Assembly: GCF_905397395.1 (NCBI RefSeq)
Contig: NZ_CAJPVH010000013.1
Coordinates: 49,974-113,973, forward strand
DNA from: Cupriavidus campinensis
Lineage (GTDB): Bacteria; Pseudomonadota; Gammaproteobacteria; Burkholderiales; Burkholderiaceae
Direction: 5' to 3'
DNA length: 64,000 bases
Position numbers and translations under genes: made by a program. The notes beneath the pieces are model-generated. The model saw only the letters and a list, made by a program, of their open reading frames with translations. It searched no databases and had not been told where the DNA came from. Shown here piece after piece: positions 17,210 through 25,909 of the stretch (the first letter of the stretch is position 1; each line of letters starts with the position of its first letter).

Positions 17210-18667
17210 CTAGACCCCTGCGCCGGCCGGCAGCGGCTTCGGCCGGATGCGCCACGCGGCCAGGATCGCCGTGGCAATCACCACGCCCACGGCCAGGAAG
17301 GTTTCATCGAATGCCGCGATCCGGGCGACCGGATCGCCACCCGGCCCGAGCACCGCGCCGTGCTCCGCCAGCCGCCACTGCAGCCCCACCCCGGCCAGAC
17401 TCACCCCGATCGCCCCGCCAAGCTGCCGCAGGAAGTTGATGCAGCTCGACCCCTGGGCGATCAGCGAGAAATCGACCCCACGCATCGACCCAAGTGTCAG
17501 CGACGGCAGGATAGAGCCAAGCCCGATCCGCCCGATTACCGCATAGAGCACCAGCAGCAAGTAAGGCGTCGCCATCGACCCGGTGGCCATCAGCAGGAAC
17601 GACGCCGCCAGCAGGGCCAACCCGAACGACACCTGCCGGTGCGGCAGGATGTAATTGGTCAGCCGCCCCGCCACCGCGATCGTCACCGCCAGCACGATCC
17701 CGGCCGGCATCAGCACGATGCCAGCCTGCGACGGCGTATAGGCCAGCGCCATCTGCATGTAGACGGGCAGCAGGTACGTGGAACCGAACAGCCCGGCGCC
17801 ATAGATGAACGCCACCACAGCCCCGGCCGAGAACTGGCGGTAGCTGTAGAGCCGCATATCCATCAACGGCTCGGGCGCGCGCAACTGCCAGACCACGAAA
17901 CCCGCCAGCAGCAAGACGCCCAGCCCGGCCAGCGCCAGTCCGGCCGGCACGTTCTCGCGCATCTCCACGAGACCGTTGAGCAGCGTCACCGTGGCCACGC
18001 CGGCCAGCGCCAGTCCGCGCCAGTCCAGTGCCTTGCGTTCGCCGATCATCGCGGAGTCCACGGCCATGTAGCGGCGTGCCATCCACAGGCCGATGAGCGT
18101 CAGCGGCACCACCACGAAGAAGATCGAGCGCCAGCCGAAGGTCTCCACCAGGAAGCCGCCCACACTGGGGCCGATGGCCGGCGCCAGCACCACGCCAAAC
18201 CCGAACAGGCTCAGCGCCTTGCCCTGCTCGCGTTCCTCGAACACGCGCAGGATGAAGATATTGGGCAGCGGCTGCATGATGCCGGCCGCGATGCCCTCGG
18301 CCACGCGCATGGCCAGCATCACGCCGAAGGTGGGCGAAAACCCGCCGATCAGCCCGCCCGCGCCCAGCAGCAACAGGCTGCCGACGAAGGTCCGGCGCAG
18401 CCCGAATCGGTTCAGCAGCCACGGCGTGAGCAGCATCGACAGCGTCATGGCGATCATGAAACTGGCCGCCACCCACTGCGCGCGCTCCTGGCCCAGCTGG
18501 AAATGCCGGCTCAGGTCCGGCACGGCCACGTTGACGATGGTAGATGACACGATGGACGACATCGTGCCCAGCATCAGCGTGAGCAGGATCAGCCAGCGCA
18601 GGCGCTCGCCGTAGCGGGCGCGCAGTACGGCGCGCGTCGGCCCGCCGGCCGGCTGGGCGCCCGTCAC
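17210..18667 (-). CDS. MFS transporter, DHA2 (EmrB/QacA) family
   Basis: A 485-residue integral membrane protein with about 14 predicted helices. Motif C-like SSTIVNVAVPDLSRHF and motif A-like LNRFGLRRTF at the N-terminus are typical of DHA2 drug:proton antiporters. No membrane-fusion (EmrA) partner is adjacent, and the substrate is not evident. The GTG start overlaps the stop of the SRPBCC gene by 4 bases (GTGA), so the two are cotranscribed. Confidence 0.88.
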   Translation of the reverse strand: MTGAQPAGGPTRAVLRARYGERLRWLILLTLMLGTMSSIVSSTIVNVAVPDLSRHFQLGQERAQWVAASFMIAMTLSMLLTPWLLNRFGLRRTFVGSLLLLGAGGLIGGFSPTFGVMLAMRVAEGIAAGIMQPLPNIFILRVFEEREQGKALSLFGFGVVLAPAIGPSVGGFLVETFGWRSIFFVVVPLTLIGLWMARRYMAVDSAMIGERKALDWRGLALAGVATVTLLNGLVEMRENVPAGLALAGLGVLLLAGFVVWQLRAPEPLMDMRLYSYRQFSAGAVVAFIYGAGLFGSTYLLPVYMQMALAYTPSQAGIVLMPAGIVLAVTIAVAGRLTNYILPHRQVSFGLALLAASFLLMATGSMATPYLLLVLYAVIGRIGLGSILPSLTLGSMRGVDFSLIAQGSSCINFLRQLGGAIGVSLAGVGLQWRLAEHGAVLGPGGDPVARIAAFDETFLAVGVVIATAILAAWRIRPKPLPAGAGV

Positions 18668-19164
18668 CCGAGCCGCCCGCTGTGAGCGATCTCCCGGATC
18701 TTGCGCACCGTGTCGAGGTCTGCCTCGTGGTACGCCGACTTGACGATCTCCGAATAGCGGTCGTCGCCGCTGGCATCCGTGTCGGGCAGGGTCGTTTCAT
18801 AGATGAAACGCACCAGCAGCGCGCCCGGCGCGGGGGTCTCGATGCTCATCGACAGCGTGCCGCCGGCATGCTCGGCCGTGGCCGCGGTCTCGTAGCGCAC
18901 TGCACGGCGTGGCTCGAATACCACGCGGTCCTGTATCGTCGCCTGGCCGAAATGCAGCACGCGGTCCAGCCAGCCATCGCCCCGCGCCAGTACCTCGGCG
19001 CGCTCCAGCCCCAGGACGAACAGCTCGGGCGACTCGGCCCGCAGCACCAGGCCCTGCCACAGCTGTTCGGCGGTCAGCGGCTCCAGCGTGGGATTGCCTG
19101 GGTCATTGATCTCCACCAGGTGTTCAAAACGCAACTTGACTCTCCAATCTCGTTGAATGTCCAT
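18664..19164 (-). CDS. SRPBCC-fold protein, DUF1857 (AtaL-like)
   Basis: A 166-residue protein of the START/SRPBCC hydrophobic-ligand superfamily. Family similarity begins at LRFEHLVEINDPGNPTLEPLTAEQLWQGLVLRAE, which could start at a TTG at 19134 with GGAGAG six bases upstream. The ATG at 19164 (AAGGAG, 10-base spacing) adds ten residues and is kept as the default. The biochemical role is unknown. It is the first gene of a two-gene operon with the DHA2 exporter and diverges from a glyoxalase-fold gene. A shared stress or detoxification role is only suggested. Confidence 0.75.
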   Translation of the reverse strand: MDIQRDWRVKLRFEHLVEINDPGNPTLEPLTAEQLWQGLVLRAESPELFVLGLERAEVLARGDGWLDRVLHFGQATIQDRVVFEPRRAVRYETAATAEHAGGTLSMSIETPAPGALLVRFIYETTLPDTDASGDDRYSEIVKSAYHEADLDTVRKIREIAHSGRLG

Positions 19165-19267
19165 ATTATGAAGGCTCCTTGGGCGCCGCGCCGGTCCGCG
19201 CTTTCATTTTCAGAGTCATCTCATAGCCGCCATGCAGCGCATCGATGATCCTGTCCCGGCGGCATCA

Positions 19268-19290
19268 CTCCTGACAGCTCTTGTCAGGAG
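19268..19290. promoter_or_regulatory. Inverted repeat, candidate operator between divergent genes
   Basis: CTCCTGACA and TGTCAGGAG are perfect 9-bp arms around GCTCT. The site is in the spacer between the SRPBCC gene (leftward) and the glyoxalase-fold gene (rightward). The regulator is unknown. Confidence 0.55.
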
Positions 19291-19324
19291 CGCCGGCGCA
19301 CAATGCTGGCCCGGGCAAGGAAGG

Positions 19325-19389
19325 CGTCAGAGGGCGTCAGAAGGCGTCAGGAACCATCAGGAGCCATCAACAGCCATCAGCCATCAGGA
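19325..19389. repeat. Short direct repeats upstream of glyoxalase-fold gene
   Basis: GGCGTCAG occurs three times in close succession and then CCATCAG/CCATCAA units occur four times, ending about 70 bases before the gene start. The segment looks like a local slippage product. No coding role is likely. Confidence 0.6.
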
Positions 19390-19457
19390 GCGGACAGGAG
19401 CGAAAAGCACACTGGCCGCCGCCACGCCCGAGAACGCTCACAAAGCAGGAGGCTGGC

Positions 19458-19868
19458 ATGGAGTTGCTGATCAATATCGACGTCGATGACCTCGAACACG
19501 GCATCGGCTTCTACGAAGCAGGACTGGGATTGCGGCTGGGCCGCCGGCTGTTCGACAACAGCGTGGCGGAAATGCACGGCGCCTGCGCGCCGATCTATCT
19601 GCTGGCCAAGGAGGCCGGCACGGTGGCCACGGCGCGGGCCGATGCGCGGCGCGACTACGCGCGGCACTGGACCCCGGTGCACCTGGACTTCGTGGTGGAA
19701 GACCTTGAAGCCGCCATCGAGCGCGCGCTCGGCGCCGGCGCCGAGATCGAGGACTGGCCGCAGGATTTCGACTGGGGCCGGCAGGCCCGCCTGTCGGACC
19801 CGTTCGGCCATGGTCTCTGCTTCATCGAATGGCGGGGCCAGGGCTACGGCGCGGTGGCCAGCCCCTGA
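19458..19868 (+). CDS. Glyoxalase/bleomycin-resistance (VOC) superfamily protein
   Basis: A 136-residue vicinal-oxygen-chelate fold protein. The start is the ATG at 19458 after GGAGG, giving MELLINIDVDDLEHGIGFYEAGLGL; the frame upstream is repeat DNA. Two beta-alpha-beta modules are visible, the second ending in LSDPFGHGLCFIEW. Potential metal ligands are the His of PVHLDFVVEDL and the Glu of FIEW. The reaction (isomerase, dioxygenase or antibiotic binding) cannot be told from sequence. Confidence 0.82.
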   Translation: MELLINIDVDDLEHGIGFYEAGLGLRLGRRLFDNSVAEMHGACAPIYLLAKEAGTVATARADARRDYARHWTPVHLDFVVEDLEAAIERALGAGAEIEDWPQDFDWGRQARLSDPFGHGLCFIEWRGQGYGAVASP

Positions 19869-19912
19869 CCTTCCCGGCCTGGCCAACCCCGTGGCCAACC
19901 CCAGCCACAAAC

Positions 19913-19945
19913 AAAAAACCCCACGGCGCGAACCGTGGGGTTTTT
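19913..19945. terminator. Bidirectional intrinsic terminator (glyoxalase-fold gene / aceB)
   Basis: CCCCACGG-CGCGAA-CCGTGGGG is flanked by six A residues on the left and five T residues on the right, so it can stop transcription from both convergent genes. Confidence 0.95.
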
Positions 19946-19965
19946 CATGGCAAGCCTGAAAAAGC

Positions 19966-21552
<1,587 letters not shown>

Positions 21553-21601
21553 CAGTCTTCTCCTGTGTGTGCGATGGTGTGTTGTCGGGTGGACCCGTCC
21601 G

Positions 21602-22303
21602 TCAGACCGCGACGCCGGAGGCGGCGAGGAAGGCCAGCAGGTCGTTCATGTCGTGCCCGGTGCCGGTGGGCGCCACGTCCAGGCGCTCCGCCGGGTGGCC
21701 GGCACGGTTGATCCAGAAAGTCTTGTAGCCATACCAGGTGGCGCCGCACGCGTCCCAGCCGTTCGAGGACACGAACACGATGTCCCCGGCGGGCAGGTCG
21801 AAAGCCTGCGGCCCCAGCGCGTAGGCGGCCGGCGCGGTCTTGTACTGGCGCACCGCATCCACCGACAGCACATGGTCGAACAACCCATGCATGCCCGCGC
21901 TCTTGACCGAGATGTCGAGCATCTCGGGGTTGCCATTCGACAGGATGCCCAGCGGCAGCCCCGCCCGGCGCAGCCGCTTGAGCGCGCCGAGGTTCTCGGG
22001 GAAGGCCGAGAGGCAGGCGTACTCCTTGAGCAACTGCGCCTCGGTGGCCTCGTCCAGCTTCATCCCGAGGCGCTCGGCGGCGTAGCGCAGCGCATCCACG
22101 GTCAGGGCCCAGAACGGCTTGTAGAGGGCGCCGTCGGGCGCGGCCATGGTGCGCAGCCGGGTGTAGTCGATCTGGCGTTCGCGCCACAACAGCGCCAGGG
22201 CCTCCCCCTTGCCGGGAAACAGCTGCTCCGCGCGCGCCGTGACCGAATACACGTCGAACAGCGTGCCGTAGGCATCGAACACCACCGCGCGGATCTTGTT
22301 CAT
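21602..22303 (-). CDS. Haloacid dehalogenase, type II (HAD superfamily)
   Basis: A 233-residue protein starting at MNKIRAVVFDAYGTLFDV; the nucleophile is the Asp of VFDAYGTLFDV. Motif II SNGNPEML and the C-terminal SSNGWDACGATWYGYKTFWINR are typical of L-2-haloacid dehalogenases, which replace halogen by hydroxyl at C2 of short acids. Phosphatase activity is an alternative. No clear Shine-Dalgarno sequence precedes the ATG. The position 49 bases before aceB and the shared strand suggest an operon feeding hydroxy acids or glycolate into glyoxylate metabolism, which is inference. Confidence 0.85.
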   Translation of the reverse strand: MNKIRAVVFDAYGTLFDVYSVTARAEQLFPGKGEALALLWRERQIDYTRLRTMAAPDGALYKPFWALTVDALRYAAERLGMKLDEATEAQLLKEYACLSAFPENLGALKRLRRAGLPLGILSNGNPEMLDISVKSAGMHGLFDHVLSVDAVRQYKTAPAAYALGPQAFDLPAGDIVFVSSNGWDACGATWYGYKTFWINRAGHPAERLDVAPTGTGHDMNDLLAFLAASGVAV

Positions 22304-22343
22304 GGAGGGACTGAATGGGCCTGTACACCGTTGAATGCATCCG

Positions 22344-22371
22344 ATTGTAGTCAGTCGTTGCAGTGCGGCAA
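22344..22371 (-). promoter_or_regulatory. Sigma-70-type promoter of the HAD-aceB operon
   Basis: On the minus strand TTGCCG and TACAAT are separated by 16 bases, 40 bases upstream of the HAD start. ACTGACTACAATCG around the -10 is repeated exactly at the uspA-type gene promoter (23467). Confidence 0.6.
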
Positions 22372-22458
22372 AGTCGCACCGGGTCACTTGATCTTTTACT
22401 TTTTGGCAACTAATCTTGGCCGATCCGCACAAGACTGTGTATTAACCGGCGAGCTTTC

Positions 22459-23415
22459 GTGGATCATTTCAAGCAATTGGAGACTTTTGTGTCGGTCGCG
22501 TCACGTGGCAGCCTCTCTGCTGCCGCCGCCGCCGAGGGCGTGGCGCCGGCGATCATCGGGCGCCGCATCGATGCGCTGGAAGAACGGCTCGGCGTAAAGT
22601 TGCTGGTACGCACCACGCGCAAAATCACGCTGACGTTCGAAGGCTCCGCCTTTCTCGAGGACTGCCAGCGCATCCTCAACGACCTCCACAACGCCGAGGC
22701 CAGCGTGTCCGCCGGCGGCGTCAAGGCCAGCGGCCACCTGCGCGTGACCGCCCCGGCCGGCTTCGGCCGCAAGCACGTGGCGCCAGTGGTGCCGCTGTTC
22801 ATCGAATCGCACCCGGACGTGACGCTCACGCTCGACCTCTCCGACCGGGTGGTCGATCTCGTCAACGAGGGCTTCGACTGCGCCATCCGCCTCGGCGACC
22901 TGCCGGACTCCAGCCTGGTTTCGATCCGCCTGGCGGAAAACCGCCGTGTGGTGGTGGCTGCCCCCGGCTATCTGGCCCGCGCCGGCACGCCGAAGCTGCC
23001 CGAGGACCTGTCGCGCCACAATTGCCTGGCCTTCGGGGCCAGCGCCAACGTGCAGCGCGGCTGGGTGTTCCAGCAGGACGGGCGTGCGGTCACCGTCAAG
23101 GTGGGCGGCAATATGGAATGCACCGACGGCGCCGTGCTGCACGCCTGGTGCCTCGAAGGCCATGGCCTGGCGTGGCGGTCCTGGTGGGAAGTGGGCCAGG
23201 AAATCGCCAGCGGCCGGCTCGTCACCGTGCTCGACGACTTCCAGGCACCCCCCATCGGCATCCACGCGGTGTTTCCCCAGCGCAAGCACCTGCCGCTGCG
23301 TGTGCGGCTGTTCATCGACCATCTGAAGCACACCTACGGCAACCCGGCCTACTGGCGCCGCGCCGAGCAGGCGCCGACCAGCGCCGCCGCCGAGGCATCC
23401 GCCGCCGTGGCATAG
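22459..23415 (+). CDS. LysR-family transcriptional regulator
   Basis: A 318-residue LysR regulator starting with GTG at 22459 (MDHFKQLETFVSVASRGSLSAAAA). The winged helix covers residues 1-60, with GRRIDALEERLGVKLLVRTTR as the recognition region; the periplasmic-binding-like ligand domain follows from about residue 90. It is of the AaeR/DsdC-like group by the LRVTAPAGFGRKHVAP stretch. It diverges from the HAD-aceB operon with a 155-base spacer, so it probably controls that operon. An Ala-rich tail ends the protein. Confidence 0.9.
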   Translation: MDHFKQLETFVSVASRGSLSAAAAAEGVAPAIIGRRIDALEERLGVKLLVRTTRKITLTFEGSAFLEDCQRILNDLHNAEASVSAGGVKASGHLRVTAPAGFGRKHVAPVVPLFIESHPDVTLTLDLSDRVVDLVNEGFDCAIRLGDLPDSSLVSIRLAENRRVVVAAPGYLARAGTPKLPEDLSRHNCLAFGASANVQRGWVFQQDGRAVTVKVGGNMECTDGAVLHAWCLEGHGLAWRSWWEVGQEIASGRLVTVLDDFQAPPIGIHAVFPQRKHLPLRVRLFIDHLKHTYGNPAYWRRAEQAPTSAAAEASAAVA

Positions 23416-23466
23416 GTGGTTTCACCCACGGAAAACCTTGATATTCCGCAATGGCGGCTGCTTCAC

Positions 23467-23480
23467 ACTGACTACAATCG
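23467..23480 (+). promoter_or_regulatory. Promoter-like element before the universal stress gene
   Basis: ACTGACTACAATCG is identical to the -10 region of the divergent HAD-aceB promoter. It sits 70 bases before the universal stress gene start. The matching -35 is weak, which may mean activator dependence. Confidence 0.5.
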
Positions 23481-23550
23481 AATCAGACAGGCGCCGTCTG
23501 GCCTGCCCCGCCTTATCGTGAAATCGTTAATTCGTGAAGGGAGGTATGGC

Positions 23551-23985
23551 ATGTTCAAGCACATCCTGTTGCCCACCGACGGGTCGGAACTCTCCAAAAA
23601 GGCCATCAATGGCGGCCTGGAGCTGGCCAAGGCGATTGGCGCCCGGGTCACCGCTTATGTCTGTCTGGAGGAATACCCCTACACGCCGTTTAGCGAGATT
23701 GTCGTGGAGGCCCCGCAAGCCTTCCGGGACCGGATCGAGAACCAGGCGCGGCTCTACCTGAAGGAGATCGAGACCGCCGCCGTGGCCGATGGCCTGCCCT
23801 TCGACGCCGACATGACGACCTTCGCGGTGCCCTACCTCGGCATCATCGACGCGGCGGAACGCCATGGCTGCGACGTGATCTTCATGGCCTCGCACGGCCG
23901 GCGCGGGCTGTCCGGCCTGCTGCTCGGCAGCGAAACGCAAAAAGTCCTGACCCACACCGACATCCCGGTCATCGTCTACCGATGA
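23551..23985 (+). CDS. Universal stress protein UspA family
   Basis: A 144-residue single-domain USP. It starts at MFKHILLPTDGSELSKKAI after GGGAGG. The ATP-binding signature G-2X-G-9X-G(S/T) is seen in SHGRRGLSGLLLGSETQKVL near the C-terminus, so it belongs to the nucleotide-binding UspFG-type group. It forms its own transcription unit ending in a long hairpin. USPs act in the cytoplasm under starvation or stress; its closeness to glyoxylate shunt genes suggests induction under carbon limitation, an inference. Confidence 0.93.
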   Translation: MFKHILLPTDGSELSKKAINGGLELAKAIGARVTAYVCLEEYPYTPFSEIVVEAPQAFRDRIENQARLYLKEIETAAVADGLPFDADMTTFAVPYLGIIDAAERHGCDVIFMASHGRRGLSGLLLGSETQKVLTHTDIPVIVYR

Positions 23986-24021
23986 CACGCTGAGAGGCGG
24001 CACCCCGCCGCGTCCAGCACA

Positions 24022-24059
24022 CAACAAGGCCGCGCACGGCAACCTGCGCGGCCTTGTTG
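24022..24059 (+). terminator. Strong hairpin after the universal stress gene
   Basis: CAACAAGGCCGCGC and GCGCGGCCTTGTTG are 14-bp perfect arms with a 10-base loop. The trailing T-run is short and interrupted, but the embedded U-rich arm (CUUGUUG) makes termination plausible. Confidence 0.75.
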
Positions 24060-24119
24060 CTTCATGCGTCAAGATCATGTCGCAATCACACCAGAATTAT
24101 CCAAATTGGCGCCAGGAAT

Positions 24120-24164
24120 TGGACGAACTGCGGTATTCGTGACCCCTGCCGTTGACGAGAATCC
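24120..24164 (+). promoter_or_regulatory. Duplicated 45-base upstream element, copy 1
   Basis: This block, starting TGGACGAACT and ending GACGAGAATCC, matches 34 of 45 positions with the block at 25834-25878. Each ends a few tens of bases before a paralogous lipoprotein gene. It is probably a promoter or operator duplicated with the gene. Confidence 0.6.
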
Positions 24165-24190
24165 CATCATTTATCTCCAACGGGAAGAGC

Positions 24191-25816
24191 ATGATGGCAC
24201 TCGAGCTTTGCGTCCGGCTGTGGACCCGCCGCGCGGTCTGTATTGGCGTAAGTGCGTTGCTGGCCGCCTGTGGTGGCGGCGGTGACGATTCGGAGCCCGC
24301 TGGCACGGACATCTCCGTGACCCAGCCGGAGGCGGGCCCCGCCCCGCTCCCGCCCGGCGTCCCGCCCATGCCGGCGCCGCCGGACCCGCCGCAGGACCCC
24401 ACGCCCGAGACACCCGAGACACCCGAGACTCCCGTCGTCCCGACCGAGCCGCAGCCGATACCGCCCATTCCAGATCCGGAGCCGCCCATCGAGACCGAAG
24501 TGATCACGCGGGAATCGGTACTGAAAGCGCAGGCGCGCGTATACGCCGAAGCCCTGTGGAAGTCCGCTGAAACGCTGGACCCGGGCCGCGCGCTGCCGGT
24601 CAACAAGTCCTGCATGAATGCCCAGGGCGTGGCCAGCCCGGTTGGCTGGGTGTTCACCGGCAACCTCGGCCAGTTCATCTGGAATGTGACCGCCGCGCGC
24701 GATCTCGGCCTGCTGGACGCCGCCGAAGCGCAGCGGCGCGTGGCGCGACATCTGAGTTCCCTCGCCGTCCTGCAAGAGACAGCCCGGCGCAATGGCGCGC
24801 CCGGCGGCCTGTTCCATGGCACCACGGACAACCGGACGGCCGTGCCGGGTGGCGATGTGGGGTCGATCGAGAACGCCTGGCTGGCGGTCAGCCTTGCCAT
24901 GGCCAAGCAGGCGTACCCCGCACTCGCCGCGCAGGCTGGCGCCATCCTCGGCCAGATGCGCTTCGAGACCATGGTGCACCCGCAAAAGCAGCAATACGAA
25001 ATCTCCTTCAACCCCAAGACGCAGACATTTTCGGGGATGACCTACGGCCTGCTCGGCGAGACACGGCTGCTGGCCTATGCGGGCATCGCCCTCGGCACCG
25101 TGCCGCGCAGCCAGTATTTCAGTATCGCCCGCGTGCCGAGCTGGAGCGAGCGCTCCCCGGACCCGGCAAAATTCCGCACCTACGAGGGCGTGCGGGTGTA
25201 TGAAGGCACCCGCTCCTATGGCGGCCTGCATTTCATGCCCACCAACGGCGGCTCTGTGTTCGAATCATTCGCGGTGCCCGTGGTCATTTCCGAATCCAGA
25301 TGGGGCCCCAACAGCTGGGGACGCTCGCATCCGAACATGGCCAAGACGCAGATCAAGTACGGCCTCGACACCTTTGGCTACTGGGGCTTCTCGCCCGCTT
25401 CCGTGCCGGCCACCGCCGGGTACACGGAGTACGGCACGCCGCCGGCTTCGCTGGGCGGCTCGGGCTACAACCCCCGCGGGCAACACACGGCCTCCCGTGC
25501 CGGCCCCGTGGTGTCGCTCTACTCGGTGCTGCTGCTGATCGAGGAGGAGCCTGAGGCGGTGATGGCCAACATGAAGAAGCTGCTCGACAACTTCCCCACG
25601 CTGAACCACCCGCAATACGGCCTGATGGACAGTGTCGACGTGGAAAACGGCACCGTCTCCAAGTGCCTGCTTGCCGGCAACGTGGGTTGGGCGCTGGGCG
25701 CCGTGACCAACTACCTGACCGATGGCAAGCTGCGCGGCTACGTGGACAAGGAATGGGGCCATGCACTGCAGCCCCTGCTGGAGATCGAGGAATTCAGCAT
25801 TCCGGCGCAGGCCTGA
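24191..25816 (+). CDS. Glycoamylase-like (PF10091/COG5368) lipoprotein, copy 1
   Basis: A 541-residue envelope lipoprotein. The start is the ATG at 24191 after GGGAAGAG; the lipobox LLAAC places the lipidated Cys at residue 27. A Pro-rich linker (about 40-105) leads to a helical-barrel domain. Family features in order are GDVGSIENAWLAVSLAMAKQAYP, LLGETRLLAYAGIALG, GGSVFESFAVPVVI, YWGFSPASVPATAGYTEYGTPP, and a final GPVVSLYSVLLLIEEEPEAVM. They resemble the glycoamylase-like family that includes GH144/GH162 beta-1,2-glucan hydrolases. The substrate may be a beta-glucan, but this is inferred. The next gene is a paralogue. Confidence 0.78.
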   Translation: MMALELCVRLWTRRAVCIGVSALLAACGGGGDDSEPAGTDISVTQPEAGPAPLPPGVPPMPAPPDPPQDPTPETPETPETPVVPTEPQPIPPIPDPEPPIETEVITRESVLKAQARVYAEALWKSAETLDPGRALPVNKSCMNAQGVASPVGWVFTGNLGQFIWNVTAARDLGLLDAAEAQRRVARHLSSLAVLQETARRNGAPGGLFHGTTDNRTAVPGGDVGSIENAWLAVSLAMAKQAYPALAAQAGAILGQMRFETMVHPQKQQYEISFNPKTQTFSGMTYGLLGETRLLAYAGIALGTVPRSQYFSIARVPSWSERSPDPAKFRTYEGVRVYEGTRSYGGLHFMPTNGGSVFESFAVPVVISESRWGPNSWGRSHPNMAKTQIKYGLDTFGYWGFSPASVPATAGYTEYGTPPASLGGSGYNPRGQHTASRAGPVVSLYSVLLLIEEEPEAVMANMKKLLDNFPTLNHPQYGLMDSVDVENGTVSKCLLAGNVGWALGAVTNYLTDGKLRGYVDKEWGHALQPLLEIEEFSIPAQA

Positions 25817-25833
25817 AAATCAGGGCCAAGAAA

Positions 25834-25878
25834 TGGACGAACTACGATTATCGTGATCGCTGTCGCGGACGAGAATGG
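25834..25878 (+). promoter_or_regulatory. Duplicated 45-base upstream element, copy 2
   Basis: TGGACGAACT starts and GACGAGAATGG ends this second copy, which keeps exact length and 34 identical positions with the copy at 24120. It starts 18 bases after the end of lipoprotein copy 1 and lies 31 bases before the start of copy 2. Confidence 0.6.
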
Positions 25879-25909
25879 TTCATCAGAACATTCTCGCTCG
25901 GAGCGCATC

